The notes under the pieces: generated by a model
Seen by the model: the letters and a program-made list of their open reading frames with translations, nothing else
What the model was told of the DNA's origin: nothing
Databases searched by the model: none
Made by a program: the position numbers and the translations under genes
Assembly: GCF_028550415.1 (NCBI RefSeq)
Contig: NZ_JAQQKX010000002.1
Coordinates: 186,001-250,000 of the forward strand
Reading direction: 5' to 3'
DNA length: 64,000 bases
From: Asticcacaulis aquaticus
Lineage (GTDB): Bacteria; Pseudomonadota; Alphaproteobacteria; Caulobacterales; Caulobacteraceae
In this document: in pieces, positions 26,049 to 35,844 of the stretch
Numbering within the stretch: position 1 is the stretch's first letter
How the letters are laid out: each line of letters begins with the position of its first letter

Positions 26049-27106
26049 CCCTTACCGACCTCGCCTGCGACCTGAGCCTCGGCGCCGTGATCGCCCAGCA
26101 CCTCGCCGATATAGAACTTCATCACCAGCGTGTGCAGCACGACCGTCAGCGGTGTGGCAAACAGCACCCCCAACGGCCCCAGCAACGCGCCGAAGCCCAG
26201 AACCGCAAACAGGGTAATCACCGTCGGGATCGAGGCCACGTGTTTCTGCACCATCGGCGTGATGACGTTCGATTCAAGCTGAGACACACCGATATAGATC
26301 ACCAGAGCGGCGATGAAGGTTGTGGAGCTTTCTGACGCCGCCAGAAGCAGGCCCGGACCGGCCGAGACCACCGGCCCGACGATCGGCACGAACTGCGCCA
26401 GACCGGACATCAGCCCCAAGGCTCCCGCCGAGGGCACCCCGGCCAGAGTCAGTCCCAGCGCCGTCAAAGACCCCACCAGCACCATCGAGAACAATTGCCC
26501 CAGCAGCCACAGACGCAAAGCCTTGCCGCTGAGGTTCAAGCCTTCGCGCACCCGCTCCTTCTGCGATTTGGGGAACAGGCGCACGATCCCGTCACGATAG
26601 CTGAGCGGCTGCATGGCAATGAAGATACCGGCGACGATCACCACCACCAGATTGGCAATCGACGAGGCGATTTCCCCGGCAATCTTGGGCACCAGCGACA
26701 GGACGCCGGACGCCTTCTGGCCCAGTTGATTGACCTGATCGAGGATCATCGCCCCGATGTCCGAGGCGCGAAGCTGCGTCTGAATGCGCTCCCAGGCGAC
26801 CGGCAACTGCTCTGACAGAGTGTTGGTTTGCAGGACGATCTCGCGTCCGAAGAAGAACCCGGCGGCGACAATCAGCAGGATCAGAATGACCAATCCCAGC
26901 AGGACGGCCCAGCTTTCCTTGAATTTCAGATACTTGATGAAGGGCTCCGCCGTCGCGCGCAGCACGGTTGCCACGACGATGGCGCCGAACACCAGCAGCC
27001 ACAGGCTGATCAGCTTGACCGCCAGCAGGCTCAGGGCGATGACCATGAGCAGGAACAGCGTCTTTTGCAGGAATGCGGTGTCGATCTTGTCGCGTTTGAA
27101 GAACAT
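26045..27106 (-). CDS. AI-2E family transporter
   Basis: The 353-residue inner-membrane protein has about eight hydrophobic helices and the family features VLLGLVILILLIVAAGFFFGREI, an amphipathic middle region (QLPVAWERIQTQL ...), and GLMSGLAQFVPIVGPVVSAGPGLLLA. The family includes AI-2 exporters (TqsA) and Na+/H+ antiporters, so the substrate is open. ATG at 27106 is taken; an in-frame TTG lies 18 bases upstream. It stands between murG and murC, where these are normally adjacent. Confidence 0.9.
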   Translation of the reverse strand: MFFKRDKIDTAFLQKTLFLLMVIALSLLAVKLISLWLLVFGAIVVATVLRATAEPFIKYLKFKESWAVLLGLVILILLIVAAGFFFGREIVLQTNTLSEQLPVAWERIQTQLRASDIGAMILDQVNQLGQKASGVLSLVPKIAGEIASSIANLVVVIVAGIFIAMQPLSYRDGIVRLFPKSQKERVREGLNLSGKALRLWLLGQLFSMVLVGSLTALGLTLAGVPSAGALGLMSGLAQFVPIVGPVVSAGPGLLLAASESSTTFIAALVIYIGVSQLESNVITPMVQKHVASIPTVITLFAVLGFGALLGPLGVLFATPLTVVLHTLVMKFYIGEVLGDHGAEAQVAGEVGKG

Positions 27107-27176
27107 GGCGGCCCCCGTAATCAAATCAATCTAATCCGATTTGAGGGCAGCACCATCAGGAATCAATGTTGTAAAG

Positions 27177-28313
27177 TTATTCCTGCGCCTTTTTCTTTAT
27201 CGTGCGCTCGACCAGATCGGCCAGAAGCTCCGCCGCGTCCGGACGCGCGACCGATTTGGCCGCGTCCGAGCGCTTTTTAAGCCCCGCCCCGCCCTCTTCG
27301 ATCAGGCCGCGAATAGCGTCGGACAGGCTTTGTGCCGTTACGTCGTCCTCGCGCAGGACGACCGCGGCACCGGCTTCTTTCAGCACGGCGGCATTGTGGG
27401 TCTGGTGATCGTCGGCAGCGATCTTGAGTGGGATCAGGATCGACGGCTTGCCCGCCACGGCCAGTTCCGAACAGGTCGAAGCACCTGACCGCCCTATAAC
27501 AATATGGGCGCGCCCCAACCGTTCAGCCATATTATCGAAGAACGGCGCGACTTCGGCGTCGATTTCGGCATCGGCATAGGTTTGGGTGGCGAATTCGATC
27601 TGCTCGGCGCGGGTTTGCTGCTCGACCTTGAGCAGGATGCGCAAGCTGACCGGCAATAAAGCCAGCGCCTGAGGCACGGTTTCGGACAGGATTTTCGCCC
27701 CCTGCGAGCCGCCGGTGATCAGCAGGCGAATCTCCCTATCGACCGCCGGGTAAGGCGCGTCGTACAAAGCTCGGATATCGGGGCGTACCGGATTGCCGAC
27801 CACCTGTACCTGACCTTCCAGCGATGACGGGGCCATTTTCAGCACCGGGAACGCACAGGCCACCGCATCGACCTTGGCGCAGACCTGACGGTTCGAGCGC
27901 CCCAGCACCGAATTCTGCTCGTGCAGCAGGGTGACATCCTTGCGCCCCAACGCTGCCATCAGCGCCGGATAGGACGGATAGCCGCCGAAGCCGATCACCG
28001 CCCACGGCTTGAGGCGTTTGAAGGCCTTGGTCGCCTGTCGCGTACCGGCAAAGATTTTCAGCGCCGCCCTGGCCATGCCGACGACATCGCCCTTTTTGAA
28101 GGTCGCGGCCTCCAGCGACAAACGCTCGATGGCCGGGAATTTCTCGGCATAGGCCGCCCCACGCGCGTCCGACGCCAGCACCACCTGCCAGCCGCGTTTG
28201 ATCAGTTCCCGCGCCAGAGCCTCGGCCGGGAACATGTGCCCGCCGGTGCCCCCTGCGGCGACGACGGCCAGCGGCGTTTCCGAGCGAGGTTTGAGTTTTT
28301 TAGTTTTGGCCAT
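27177..28313 (-). CDS. murG: UDP-GlcNAc--undecaprenyl-PP-MurNAc-pentapeptide GlcNAc transferase
   Basis: MurG converts lipid I to lipid II at the inner face of the cytoplasmic membrane. The 378-residue GT-B protein has GGTGGHMFPAEALA at its N terminus, the second glycine loop LLITGGSQGAK, and the donor-binding GRSGASTCSELAVAGKPSILIPL ... DDHQTHNA. ATG at 28313. A family A repeat separates it from ftsW upstream on the same strand. Confidence 0.96.
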   Translation of the reverse strand: MAKTKKLKPRSETPLAVVAAGGTGGHMFPAEALARELIKRGWQVVLASDARGAAYAEKFPAIERLSLEAATFKKGDVVGMARAALKIFAGTRQATKAFKRLKPWAVIGFGGYPSYPALMAALGRKDVTLLHEQNSVLGRSNRQVCAKVDAVACAFPVLKMAPSSLEGQVQVVGNPVRPDIRALYDAPYPAVDREIRLLITGGSQGAKILSETVPQALALLPVSLRILLKVEQQTRAEQIEFATQTYADAEIDAEVAPFFDNMAERLGRAHIVIGRSGASTCSELAVAGKPSILIPLKIAADDHQTHNAAVLKEAGAAVVLREDDVTAQSLSDAIRGLIEEGGAGLKKRSDAAKSVARPDAAELLADLVERTIKKKAQE

Positions 28314-28330
28314 GAAGGTCTCGCATTCTT

Positions 28331-28447
28331 CCCCTCTCCCTGAGGGAGAGGGTGGCCTTTAGGCCGGGTGAGGGGGGAATGGTAAAACCGCGCTCGTAAT
28401 TAGCAGTTCCCCCTCACCCCAGCCCTCTCCCTCAGGGAGAGGGGGAA
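28331..28447. repeat. Composite intergenic repeat, family A
   Basis: Left hairpin CCCCTCTCCCTGAGGGAGAGGG, then GGTGAGGGGGGAA, a spacer with AACCGCGCTCGTAATTAGCAG, and right hairpin CCCTCTCCCTCAGGGAGAGGGG. Located between ftsW and murG. Confidence 0.88.
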
Positions 28448-28455
28448 TTTGATAC

Positions 28456-29610
28456 TTACCACTTCGTATGATCGTCCGGTTCGACTTCCGCCGGGCGTTT
28501 GCGCGTCAGGGCCAGAATCAACCCCATGCATAGCCCCATGGCCAGCAGCGACGACCCGCCGTAGGAGATGAACGGCAGGGTCATGCCCTTGGGCGGAATG
28601 ACCTGCAAATTGACGCTGACATTGATCAGCACCTGCATCCCCAGCATGATGTAGAGACCCGACGTCGCGATCTGACGAAAGGTGTCCGGCATAGCCATGG
28701 CTTTCCACAGGCCGCGAATGACGACGAAGGCGAAGATCGAAATCAGCAGCAGCGACAGCCAAAGGCCGTATTCTTCCGCCGCCACCGAATAGATGAAGTC
28801 GGTGTGCATGTCGGGGATCAGGCGCTTCATAGTACCTTCGCCGACACCGGTTCCGGTCAGGCCGCCATGCGCAATCGCCGCCGCCGCGCGTTCGACCTGA
28901 AAGCGGTCGCCGGCAGGATCGATGAAGTCTTTAATACGATCGCGAAAGTGCGGAAGGATGAAATAGAGGCTGACCAGACCGGCGGCACCGGCTCCTGACA
29001 GCCCGACGATCCACCGTGTCGGCACCCCCGATATATAGAAGCAGGCCCCAAACGCGATGGTGATCAGGATCGACTGCCCCACATCGGGCTGGATCAGCAG
29101 CAGCGCGATACACAGGCCGTAGAGGCAAAAGGCGATCGTCACCCCCGGAACGCCCTTGCCCTTTTGCCCTTCGGCGAACATCCACGAGACCAGAACGATC
29201 AGGGCGGGTTTGATAAATTCCGACGGCTGAAGGCTGAAGAAGCCGAGGTCGAGCCAGCGTCGCCCCCCTTTGGACGTATGGCCGATCAGCGGCAGCAACG
29301 CCATGACGGTGATTGCGCCACCGTAGATGGCGACCGAGGCCCGGCGCACCCCCTTGAGCGAGAACATCGAAATGGCCAGCATCAAGCCGACCGAGGCGGC
29401 GGCAAACAGCAGGTGGCGCTGGGTGAAATAGAACTCGTTGGCAATGCCGATCTTGGGCGCAGCCACCGGCGACGACGAGAAGGAGAAGACCAGCCCCGCC
29501 AGAATGAGCAGCAGCACAAAGGCAAGCGTCAGTTTATCGACCGTCCACCACCACATCGCCAGCGGCGAACGGTCGGTACGCGTGAACGGATGGGCAAAGC
29601 CGGTAGCCAT
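28456..29610 (-). CDS. ftsW: SEDS-family peptidoglycan polymerase FtsW
   Basis: FtsW polymerises lipid II into septal glycan strands with its partner PBP3/FtsI. The 384-residue protein has about ten membrane helices and the SEDS hallmarks: SKGGRRWLDLGFFSLQPSEFIKP, and NVSVNLQVIPPKGMTLPFISYGGSSL near the C terminus. It begins with a cytoplasmic tail then a Trp-rich segment (MWWWTVDKL). ATG at 29610 is preferred to the frame opening at 29649. mraY and murD, usual upstream neighbours, are absent. Confidence 0.94.
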   Translation of the reverse strand: MATGFAHPFTRTDRSPLAMWWWTVDKLTLAFVLLLILAGLVFSFSSSPVAAPKIGIANEFYFTQRHLLFAAASVGLMLAISMFSLKGVRRASVAIYGGAITVMALLPLIGHTSKGGRRWLDLGFFSLQPSEFIKPALIVLVSWMFAEGQKGKGVPGVTIAFCLYGLCIALLLIQPDVGQSILITIAFGACFYISGVPTRWIVGLSGAGAAGLVSLYFILPHFRDRIKDFIDPAGDRFQVERAAAAIAHGGLTGTGVGEGTMKRLIPDMHTDFIYSVAAEEYGLWLSLLLISIFAFVVIRGLWKAMAMPDTFRQIATSGLYIMLGMQVLINVSVNLQVIPPKGMTLPFISYGGSSLLAMGLCMGLILALTRKRPAEVEPDDHTKW

Positions 29611-29798
29611 AAGCAAGCCACTTTCACAAAAACACGGGCACAAAGGCACGGGGCACAGATTTACAGGAGATGCGCCAGTGACGCCAGGCGCGAGAATCGC
29701 CGCAACACGGTTAATATGACGTTAAATCCGAGCGATCCAGACACTCGACACACAGGTTTTCGGCCTTATACTGCACCCCGGTCAAGGGGGGACCGGCC

Positions 29799-30899
29799 AT
29801 GCGCATACTCATACTCTTTATGGCTATCGGCTTGTCGTTAATCGCTCCGGCAGCCGGGCATGCCGATGTGGCCAAATGGGACAGCCGGACCCTGTGCAGC
29901 GCCAGCTACGCCCAATGGGCGTGGAGCAATCCCAATCCGGACGAGGACATCCAACCGTCAACAACTGGCACAAAAGGGGTCTATACGAATATTCTGGCCT
30001 GCACGGTCGGCGACCATCATGTCCGCATCAACTGGCGCACGAAACCCAATCCCCTCTACCGCTGCGGGGCTACCGAAAACGGGATACTGAGCGCCTGGGT
30101 CGATGGCGTAAAGGTGGTGGATAAGGCCGCCTATGGCGATTATCAGGCCTGTCAGGGCGGCGACGCCAGAACGCTGGTCAAGCTCATTATCAACAAACAG
30201 CTTAACCTGACCCTGTGTGTCGGCGATCCGTTCGATAGCGATGTGAAGCCCGACTGCACCCTCACGCCGCTTATTCTGAACAAAAAGCCGCGTGAAGCGG
30301 TGTATGCGGCACCGCTAAAACCGACACCGCCCGCCCTGATCCTGCGCACCCGTCGAAATTCGGTCTGCGATGCGCTGACGACCGATCTGAACCGGCAGAC
30401 GAAAGACCCGATTGCCGCCAGCGCCCTTGCCGGACCGCCCTCCAATTTCGGCAAGGACATCGATCTTTTCGAGCTCGATACGCCGATTGACAGGACGTTT
30501 AGCGCCGATATCGACAATGACGGCACGGCTGATCGCCTGCGGCTGCATTTCGAGCCGACGAAGCGAAATATCCCCGGTGTTTTTTCATGGCAAAGTGCCG
30601 CGCGGGGCCGGGACACCGTTATCGACGGCCGCGCGCTCGGCGACAAAACCCCCGACACCGAACTGATCGACGACCTGCGCTTCGTGAAGCTGAACGGACG
30701 CACCTATCTCTATCGCCTGACGCTCGGCCGGACCAATGGCTTCGTCGGCATAGAGACCGGTGAGGTCGAAGCCTATTTCGCGACCCTGGCCGATCTGGCG
30801 GCGGTCGAAACGCGGCAACTTTACGAACTCAGCCCCGATGGAAAGATCAGGCCGCTCTGCGGCTGGTCGCCGCGTCAACGCCCGGAAGAGTATCTGTAA
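29799..30899 (+). CDS. Secreted protein of unknown function
   Basis: The 366-residue product has a signal peptide (MRILILFMAIGLSLIAPAAG) and at least six Cys in the mature N-terminal half (LCSASYA, ACTVGD, RCGATEN, ACQGGD, LCVGD, DCTLTP), suggesting disulfides in the periplasm. Near residue 240 the segment DIDNDGTADRLRL has the D-x-D-x-D-G spacing of a calcium-binding loop. No enzyme motif is seen. AAGGGGGGACC precedes the ATG. It lies alone between ftsW and rpmI. Confidence 0.78.
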   Translation: MRILILFMAIGLSLIAPAAGHADVAKWDSRTLCSASYAQWAWSNPNPDEDIQPSTTGTKGVYTNILACTVGDHHVRINWRTKPNPLYRCGATENGILSAWVDGVKVVDKAAYGDYQACQGGDARTLVKLIINKQLNLTLCVGDPFDSDVKPDCTLTPLILNKKPREAVYAAPLKPTPPALILRTRRNSVCDALTTDLNRQTKDPIAASALAGPPSNFGKDIDLFELDTPIDRTFSADIDNDGTADRLRLHFEPTKRNIPGVFSWQSAARGRDTVIDGRALGDKTPDTELIDDLRFVKLNGRTYLYRLTLGRTNGFVGIETGEVEAYFATLADLAAVETRQLYELSPDGKIRPLCGWSPRQRPEEYL

Positions 30900-30949
30900 A
30901 ACATATCTGCGAAGACTCCGCTTGCACGGATAAATCTTTTCCTGTATCA

Positions 30950-31043
30950 GCCCCACCTTCCTACGGACTCGCCGGGCCAATGACATGCCTTGGCGGGTTT
31001 TCACCCCTTCCAAGAGGGCGGCCCTAACCCGGCCGTACAGCAA
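30950..31043 (+). promoter_or_regulatory. Structured leader of rpmI-rplT
   Basis: The untranslated region holds possible stems: CTTGG with CCAAG enclosing CGGGTTTTCACCCCTT, and GGCC with GGCC around CTAACCC near the start codon. L20 represses its own operon through such leaders in several bacteria. infC, which usually precedes rpmI, is not here. Pairing was judged by eye. Confidence 0.3.
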
Positions 31044-31241
31044 ATGTCAAAACTGAAGACCAAATCGGGCGCCAAGAAGCGTTTCCGTTTCACGGCCTCG
31101 GGCAAGGTAAAGGCCGGCGTCGCCGGTAAGCGTCACCGCCTGATCTCGCACAACAGCAAGTATATCCGTCAGAACCGCGGTACGTCGGTCATGTCGGCGG
31201 CTGATACCGTGAAGATCAAATCCTACATGCCCTACGCCTAA
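31044..31241 (+). CDS. rpmI: 50S ribosomal protein L35
   Basis: The 65-residue product [20 protein letters not shown] ... [14 protein letters not shown] is typical L35: small, very basic, bound to 23S rRNA in the large subunit. The ATG at 31044 gives the family N terminus. rplT follows 18 bases downstream, the universal order, and both share one terminator. Confidence 0.97.
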   Translation: MSKLKTKSGAKKRFRFTASGKVKAGVAGKRHRLISHNSKYIRQNRGTSVMSAADTVKIKSYMPYA

Positions 31242-31259
31242 GACGGAGACATTTGAACA

Positions 31260-31634
31260 ATGGCACGCGTTAAAAGAGGCGTAACTTCCCACGCCAAGCA
31301 CAAAAAAGTTCTGAAGCAGGCAAAAGGCTTTTACGGCCGCCGCAAGAACACCATCCGTACCGCCAAGGCGGCCGTCGATAAAGCCGGCCAATACGCCTAC
31401 CGCGACCGCCGCGTCAACAAGCGCAACTTCCGCGCTCTGTGGATTCAGCGTATCAACGCGGCGGCCCGTCTGGAAGGCTTCACCTACTCGCAGTTCATCC
31501 ACGGTCTGGCTCTGGCCGGCATCGAACTGGACCGCAAGTCGCTCTCGAACATCGCGATGGACGACGCCGTGGCCTTCAAGGCCATTGCCGATCAGGTCCG
31601 CGCCGCGCTCGACGCTGCTCCGGTCGCCGCTTAA
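31260..31634 (+). CDS. rplT: 50S ribosomal protein L20
   Basis: The 124-residue product begins [20 protein letters not shown] and contains [22 protein letters not shown], as in L20, an early assembly protein of the 50S subunit and in other bacteria the translational repressor of this operon. It follows rpmI closely and is succeeded by a strong terminator, so the operon is just these two genes here. Confidence 0.98.
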   Translation: MARVKRGVTSHAKHKKVLKQAKGFYGRRKNTIRTAKAAVDKAGQYAYRDRRVNKRNFRALWIQRINAAARLEGFTYSQFIHGLALAGIELDRKSLSNIAMDDAVAFKAIADQVRAALDAAPVAA

Positions 31635-31656
31635 TCTGTTAAGCTGCTGAACGATT

Positions 31657-31690
31657 AAAACCCCGCGCTGGCAACGGCGCGGGGTTTTTC
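31657..31690 (+). terminator. Rho-independent terminator of rpmI-rplT
   Basis: CCCCGCGC and GCGCGGGG form a perfect 8-bp stem with an 8-base loop, flanked by AAAA and TTTTT, 23 bases after rplT. Confidence 0.93.
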
Positions 31691-31790
31691 GTTTATCTCT
31701 CTTCCCTAACGCATAGCGGAGATAGAAAACGCTTCACTCGACGCCGATTGCGCACTAAACAGGCGCGACCAAAGTTTAAAGTGATCCGTG

Positions 31791-32864
31791 ATGAGCAACT
31801 ATTCCGATCTGGCTGCCGAAATCGAAGCCGAAATCCTGACCGCGCAAGACCTGGCGGCGCTCGACGCCGTCCGCGTCAGCGCCCTGGGCAAGACCGGGCG
31901 TATTTCCGGCCTGCTGAAAACGCTGGGCACCCTGCCGCCCGAAGAGCGCAAGGCCACCGGTGCCGCCATCAATGCCGTCCGTGACAGCGTTCAGGCGACG
32001 CTGGACGCCCGCAAGGACGTGCTGGAGGCAGAGCATCTGGCCAAACGCCTGCAATCCGAGCGCATCGACCTGTCGCTGCCGTCGGCCCCGCGCCCCAGGG
32101 GCGGTGTCCACCCGACCATGCAGGTCATGGACGAGATGGTCGCCATCTTCGCCGAGATGGGTTTCGAGGTAGCCGAAGGCCCGGATATCGAGGACGATTT
32201 CCACAACTTCACCGCCCTGAACTTCCCCGAGAAGCATCCGGCGCGCGAAATGCACGACACCTTCTTCTTTAACCCCGACGAACAGGGCGTGAGGAAGCTG
32301 CTGCGCACCCATACCTCGCCGGTGCAGATCCGCACCATGATCTCGGGCAAGCCACCGTTCCGCCTGATCGTGCCGGGCCGCGTCTTCCGCTGCGATAGCG
32401 ATCAGACCCACACGCCGATGTTCCATCAGATCGAAGGCCTCGTCATCGACAAGGGCGCCCATATGGGTCACCTGAAATGGGTGCTGGAAACCTTTATCTC
32501 GCGCTTCTTCGAGACGAACGACGTCACGACGCAGTTCCGCCCGCACCACTTCCCCTTTACCGAGCCGTCCGCCGAACTGGACGTGCGCTGTTCGTGGGAA
32601 AAGGGCGAACTCAAGGTCGGCTCCGGCGACTCGTGGCTCGAAGTGCTGGGTTGCGGCATGGTCCACCCGAACGTGCTGAAATCGTGCGGCCTCGATCCCG
32701 ACGAATATCAGGGCTTTGCCTGGGGCATGGGCGTCGATCGCCTCGCCATGCTGAAATACGGCGTGCCGGACCTCCGCGACATGTTCGCCGCCGATACGCG
32801 CTGGCTGTCGCACTACGGGTTTAGCGGATTCAATGCACCGAACCCGGCAAGCGGATTGAGCTAA
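31791..32864 (+). CDS. pheS: Phenylalanine--tRNA ligase alpha subunit
   Basis: PheS is the catalytic subunit of the heterotetrameric enzyme. The 357-residue protein has the N-terminal coiled-coil arm (about 1-85), then the class II core: [30 protein letters not shown], motif 2 region around [13 protein letters not shown], and motif 3 [20 protein letters not shown] 31791 is taken (GTG at 31788 is the alternative). The stop TAA overlaps the start of the next gene by one base. Confidence 0.97.
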   Translation: MSNYSDLAAEIEAEILTAQDLAALDAVRVSALGKTGRISGLLKTLGTLPPEERKATGAAINAVRDSVQATLDARKDVLEAEHLAKRLQSERIDLSLPSAPRPRGGVHPTMQVMDEMVAIFAEMGFEVAEGPDIEDDFHNFTALNFPEKHPAREMHDTFFFNPDEQGVRKLLRTHTSPVQIRTMISGKPPFRLIVPGRVFRCDSDQTHTPMFHQIEGLVIDKGAHMGHLKWVLETFISRFFETNDVTTQFRPHHFPFTEPSAELDVRCSWEKGELKVGSGDSWLEVLGCGMVHPNVLKSCGLDPDEYQGFAWGMGVDRLAMLKYGVPDLRDMFAADTRWLSHYGFSGFNAPNPASGLS

Positions 32865-33280
32865 TGAACGAGCAGGAGCGATTGGAATATGAAACTACAG
32901 CCGAATGTTTTAGGCATAATCAAGGCCTAATTCATCAAGGCATTTCATCATATATCGCTCTTGCTGCCCCTCTCGCCGCCGTTTCACTAGCAAGTAATCT
33001 TGAACAATCGATCCGCTCTCTTGCCGCCTTTACTGGGTTTTTTACCTCAGTGCTTTGGGTGCTCATTTCCAGCAGGCTAATGATTTACAATCACCATCAT
33101 TTCAAAAGATTGGTGCTTCTGGAGGGCCGAACACCGGGGTTCGCTGCTAAGGACGTCGAATTAAAAGAATTAGTCCCTTGGTTAAAAAAACTCCCCGGAA
33201 CAACATATACCATACTAATCACCTACGCTTTTTGCGGTTCTCTCTTTCTAGGTTTTGCGACCTACATAATCTTCCGATAG
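32864..33280 (+). CDS. Membrane protein inserted between pheS and pheT
   Basis: The 138-residue protein has two pairs of hydrophobic segments ([34 protein letters not shown], and [24 protein letters not shown]), so about three membrane helices, and a charged loop with HNHHF-like residues ([18 protein letters not shown]). It matches no family I can name. Its ATG overlaps the pheS stop (TAATG), and pheT follows 4 bases after, so it is fully embedded in the operon and probably translationally coupled. Base composition is clearly more AT-rich than pheS and pheT, pointing to later insertion. Confidence 0.75.
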   Translation: MNEQERLEYETTAECFRHNQGLIHQGISSYIALAAPLAAVSLASNLEQSIRSLAAFTGFFTSVLWVLISSRLMIYNHHHFKRLVLLEGRTPGFAAKDVELKELVPWLKKLPGTTYTILITYAFCGSLFLGFATYIIFR

Positions 33281-33284
33281 AAAA

Positions 33285-35705
33285 ATGAAATTCTCCCTGA
33301 GCTGGCTTAAAGATCACCTCGATACCGCCGCCGACATCCATGTAGTGGCCGCTGCCATGACCGCGGCAGGCCTTGAGGTCGAAGACGTCACCGATCCCTC
33401 GGCGAAGCTGAAACCCTTTACCGTCGCCAAGGTCGTCGAAGCCGCGCGCCACCCCAATGCCGACAAGCTTCAGGTGCTTCAGGTCGATACCGTCGACGGG
33501 CGCAAGGAAATCGTCTGCGGCGCGCCCAATGCCCGCGCCGGCCTGACCACCGTCTATGCCCCCATCGGCGCCTATGTGCCGGGCCTCGACGTGACCCTCG
33601 TCGAAAAGCCCGTGCGCGGCGTCGTGTCGAACGGCATGATGTGCTCCGCCGCCGAACTGGAACTCGATAGCGAGTCCGACGGCATCATGGAGCTTTCCGA
33701 CGAACTTGCCGTCGGCACCCCGGTCACCGAGGTCTTCGGTGTGGAACCGGTCATCGACTTCGAAGTCACCCCCAACCGTCCCGACTGGCTGGGCGTCCAC
33801 GGCATCGCCCGTGATCTGGCTGCCACGGGTCTGGGGGCATTCGCGGAAAAGGCCATCGCGCCGGTCGCGGGGGCTTTCCCCTGCCCGATCACCGTCAAGG
33901 TCGACGGCGACGCCTGCCCGCTGTTCTCCGGTCGCGTCATTCGCGGCGTGAAGAACGGTCTGTCGCCGAAGTGGTTGCAGGACAGGCTGACCTCGATCGG
34001 TCTGAAGCCGATTTCGGCGTTGGTCGATATCACCAACTACATGTCGTTCGACCGCGCCCGCCCTCTGCACGTCTATGACGTGGCGAAGCTGTCCGGTACC
34101 GTCATCGAAGCCCGCCTCGGCCACGACAACCCGGTCGCGGAGGGCGAACACGCCCACGCGCACGAGCAACTGATCGCGCTCGACGGCAAGACCTACAGCC
34201 TGACGCCCGACATGTGCGTCATCGCCGATGCCAATGGCGAGCGCCCCATCGGCCTCGGCGGCGTCATGGGCGGCGAATCCACCGGCGTCGATTTCGACAC
34301 CGTGGATGTGTTCCTTGAAAGCGCATGGTTCGACCCGATCCGCACGGCGCAAACGGGCCGCACCACGACCATCACGTCGGACGCGCAGTACCGCTTCGCA
34401 CGCGGCGTCGATCCGGACTTCGTCGTCCCCGGCCTTGAGCTGGCCACCCAACTGATCCTCGACCTGTGCGGCGGTGAAGCGTCCGAGATCGTGGTCGCCG
34501 GTGAGGCGCCGAAGGGCCGTCCGGACGTCAGCTTCGACCCGGCCTATGTGGGGCAACTGACCGGTCTCGTTGTTTCTGACGATGAGGTCGAGCGCATTCT
34601 GATCGCGCTCGGCTTCGGCGTCACGCGCGGTTCGCCGTGGACCGTTTCGGTGCCGTCCTTCCGCCGCGACGTGGACGGCAAGGCCGACCTCGTCGAAGAA
34701 GTCGCCCGCGTCTATGGCTTCAACCATATCCCCGCCACGCCACTGCCGGTGGTCGCCCCGAAAAACGGCGGCGTCCTGACCGCGCCGCAGGCCAAGGCCC
34801 GCGCCGCCCGCCGCGCGCTGGCCGCGTTCGGCTATTCCGAGGCCGTGACGTGGTCGTTCATGCGTCAGGACTGGGCCAAGCTGTTCGGCGGTGGCGATGA
34901 CAAACTGCTGCTGGCCAATCCGATTGCCTCGGAACTGAACTGCATGCGCCCGTCGGCCTTGGCCAACCTGCTCGAAGCCGCCGGTCGTAATGCAGCCAAG
35001 GGCTTTGCCGGGTCGTGCCTGTTCGAAATCGGCCCGGTCTATCAGGGTCTTGAACCCAACGATCAGAAGACGGTTATCACGGCGCTCCGCGCGCCGGATA
35101 AGGCCCGTCACTGGTCCGCGACGGGCGAAGACGCCTTGTTCGGCCTGAAATCTGACCTGCTGCGCCTGCTCGAAGAAATCAATGTGCCTGTCGCCTCGCT
35201 GCAACTGGTGCAGGGCTCGAACGCATCACACTGGCACCCGGGCCGTTCGGCGCGCCTGCAACTGGGGCCGAAGCAGGTTCTGGCCGAGTTCGGCGAACTG
35301 CATCCGTCGGTGCTTAAGGCGATGGACCTTGATGGGGCTTATGTCGCGTTCGAGGTTCGCCTCGACCTGCTGCCGTCGCCCAAGGCGAAATCGGGCAAAT
35401 CGAAGGGCGCACTGTCGCTATCCAACCTGATGCCGCTGACGCGCGACTTCGCTTTCCTCGTGGACGCCAACACCGTGTCGGGCGATCTGGTCAAGGCCGT
35501 CAAGGGCGCGGACAAGGCGCTGATCACCGACGCCAAGGTGTTCGACGTCTATCGCGGTCAGGGCGTGCCGGTAGGCCAGGTCTCGCTGGCAGTCGAGGTG
35601 ACCCTGCAACCGACGGACAAGACCTTGACCGAGCCGGAAATCGATGCCGTCTCGCAGAAGATCGTTGCGGCGGCTCAGAAGGCCGGGGCGACGCTGCGCT
35701 CGTAA
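33285..35705 (+). CDS. pheT: Phenylalanine--tRNA ligase beta subunit
   Basis: The 806-residue beta subunit has the N-terminal [18 protein letters not shown], an OB-fold tRNA-binding domain (about 40-150, [22 protein letters not shown]), B3/4 editing domain, the B5 domain, and the C-terminal ferredoxin-like anticodon domain ([13 protein letters not shown] ... [17 protein letters not shown]). It corrects Tyr mischarging and positions the tRNA. It is separated from pheS by one small membrane gene rather than lying directly behind it. Confidence 0.97.
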   Translation: MKFSLSWLKDHLDTAADIHVVAAAMTAAGLEVEDVTDPSAKLKPFTVAKVVEAARHPNADKLQVLQVDTVDGRKEIVCGAPNARAGLTTVYAPIGAYVPGLDVTLVEKPVRGVVSNGMMCSAAELELDSESDGIMELSDELAVGTPVTEVFGVEPVIDFEVTPNRPDWLGVHGIARDLAATGLGAFAEKAIAPVAGAFPCPITVKVDGDACPLFSGRVIRGVKNGLSPKWLQDRLTSIGLKPISALVDITNYMSFDRARPLHVYDVAKLSGTVIEARLGHDNPVAEGEHAHAHEQLIALDGKTYSLTPDMCVIADANGERPIGLGGVMGGESTGVDFDTVDVFLESAWFDPIRTAQTGRTTTITSDAQYRFARGVDPDFVVPGLELATQLILDLCGGEASEIVVAGEAPKGRPDVSFDPAYVGQLTGLVVSDDEVERILIALGFGVTRGSPWTVSVPSFRRDVDGKADLVEEVARVYGFNHIPATPLPVVAPKNGGVLTAPQAKARAARRALAAFGYSEAVTWSFMRQDWAKLFGGGDDKLLLANPIASELNCMRPSALANLLEAAGRNAAKGFAGSCLFEIGPVYQGLEPNDQKTVITALRAPDKARHWSATGEDALFGLKSDLLRLLEEINVPVASLQLVQGSNASHWHPGRSARLQLGPKQVLAEFGELHPSVLKAMDLDGAYVAFEVRLDLLPSPKAKSGKSKGALSLSNLMPLTRDFAFLVDANTVSGDLVKAVKGADKALITDAKVFDVYRGQGVPVGQVSLAVEVTLQPTDKTLTEPEIDAVSQKIVAAAQKAGATLRS

Positions 35706-35742
35706 CCTTTCCTCCCCCAGGCCTGCGGCTTGGGGGAGGAAA
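35706..35742 (+). terminator. Hairpin after pheT
   Basis: CCTTTCCTCCCCCAGGCC and the matching GGCTTGGGGGAGGAAAG form a long stem directly after the pheT stop. No T tract follows, so it may terminate weakly or protect the 3' end; its sequence recalls the CCTCCCC palindromes elsewhere in the window. Confidence 0.55.
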
Positions 35743-35756
35743 GAGGTTAACTTCGC

Positions 35757-35771
35757 TTAACCCTCTCTTTA
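35757..35771 (+). promoter_or_regulatory. Candidate CtrA-type site
   Basis: TTAA, seven bases, TTTAC resembles the CtrA consensus TTAA-N7-TTAAC with one mismatch, and a further TTAA lies at 35747-35750. It is 74 bases upstream of a small flagellar-like gene. Such short sites arise by chance, so support is weak. Confidence 0.3.
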
Positions 35772-35844
35772 CGCACGCTTTTAAGCTTTGGCGCGCATTA
35801 TCCACAGACCGGTCATCACAACCGGCTTTAGTGGAATGCGTACC

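Noticed and set aside
33219-35204. A 661-residue open frame opposite pheT
   Set aside because: Composition (Arg, Asp, Gly, His rich) is that of an antisense shadow; pheT on the other strand is complete.
35780-35815. A sigma-54 promoter (TGGC-type) before the flagellar-like gene
   Set aside because: TGGCGCG is present, but the GC of the -12 element is not at the required spacing.
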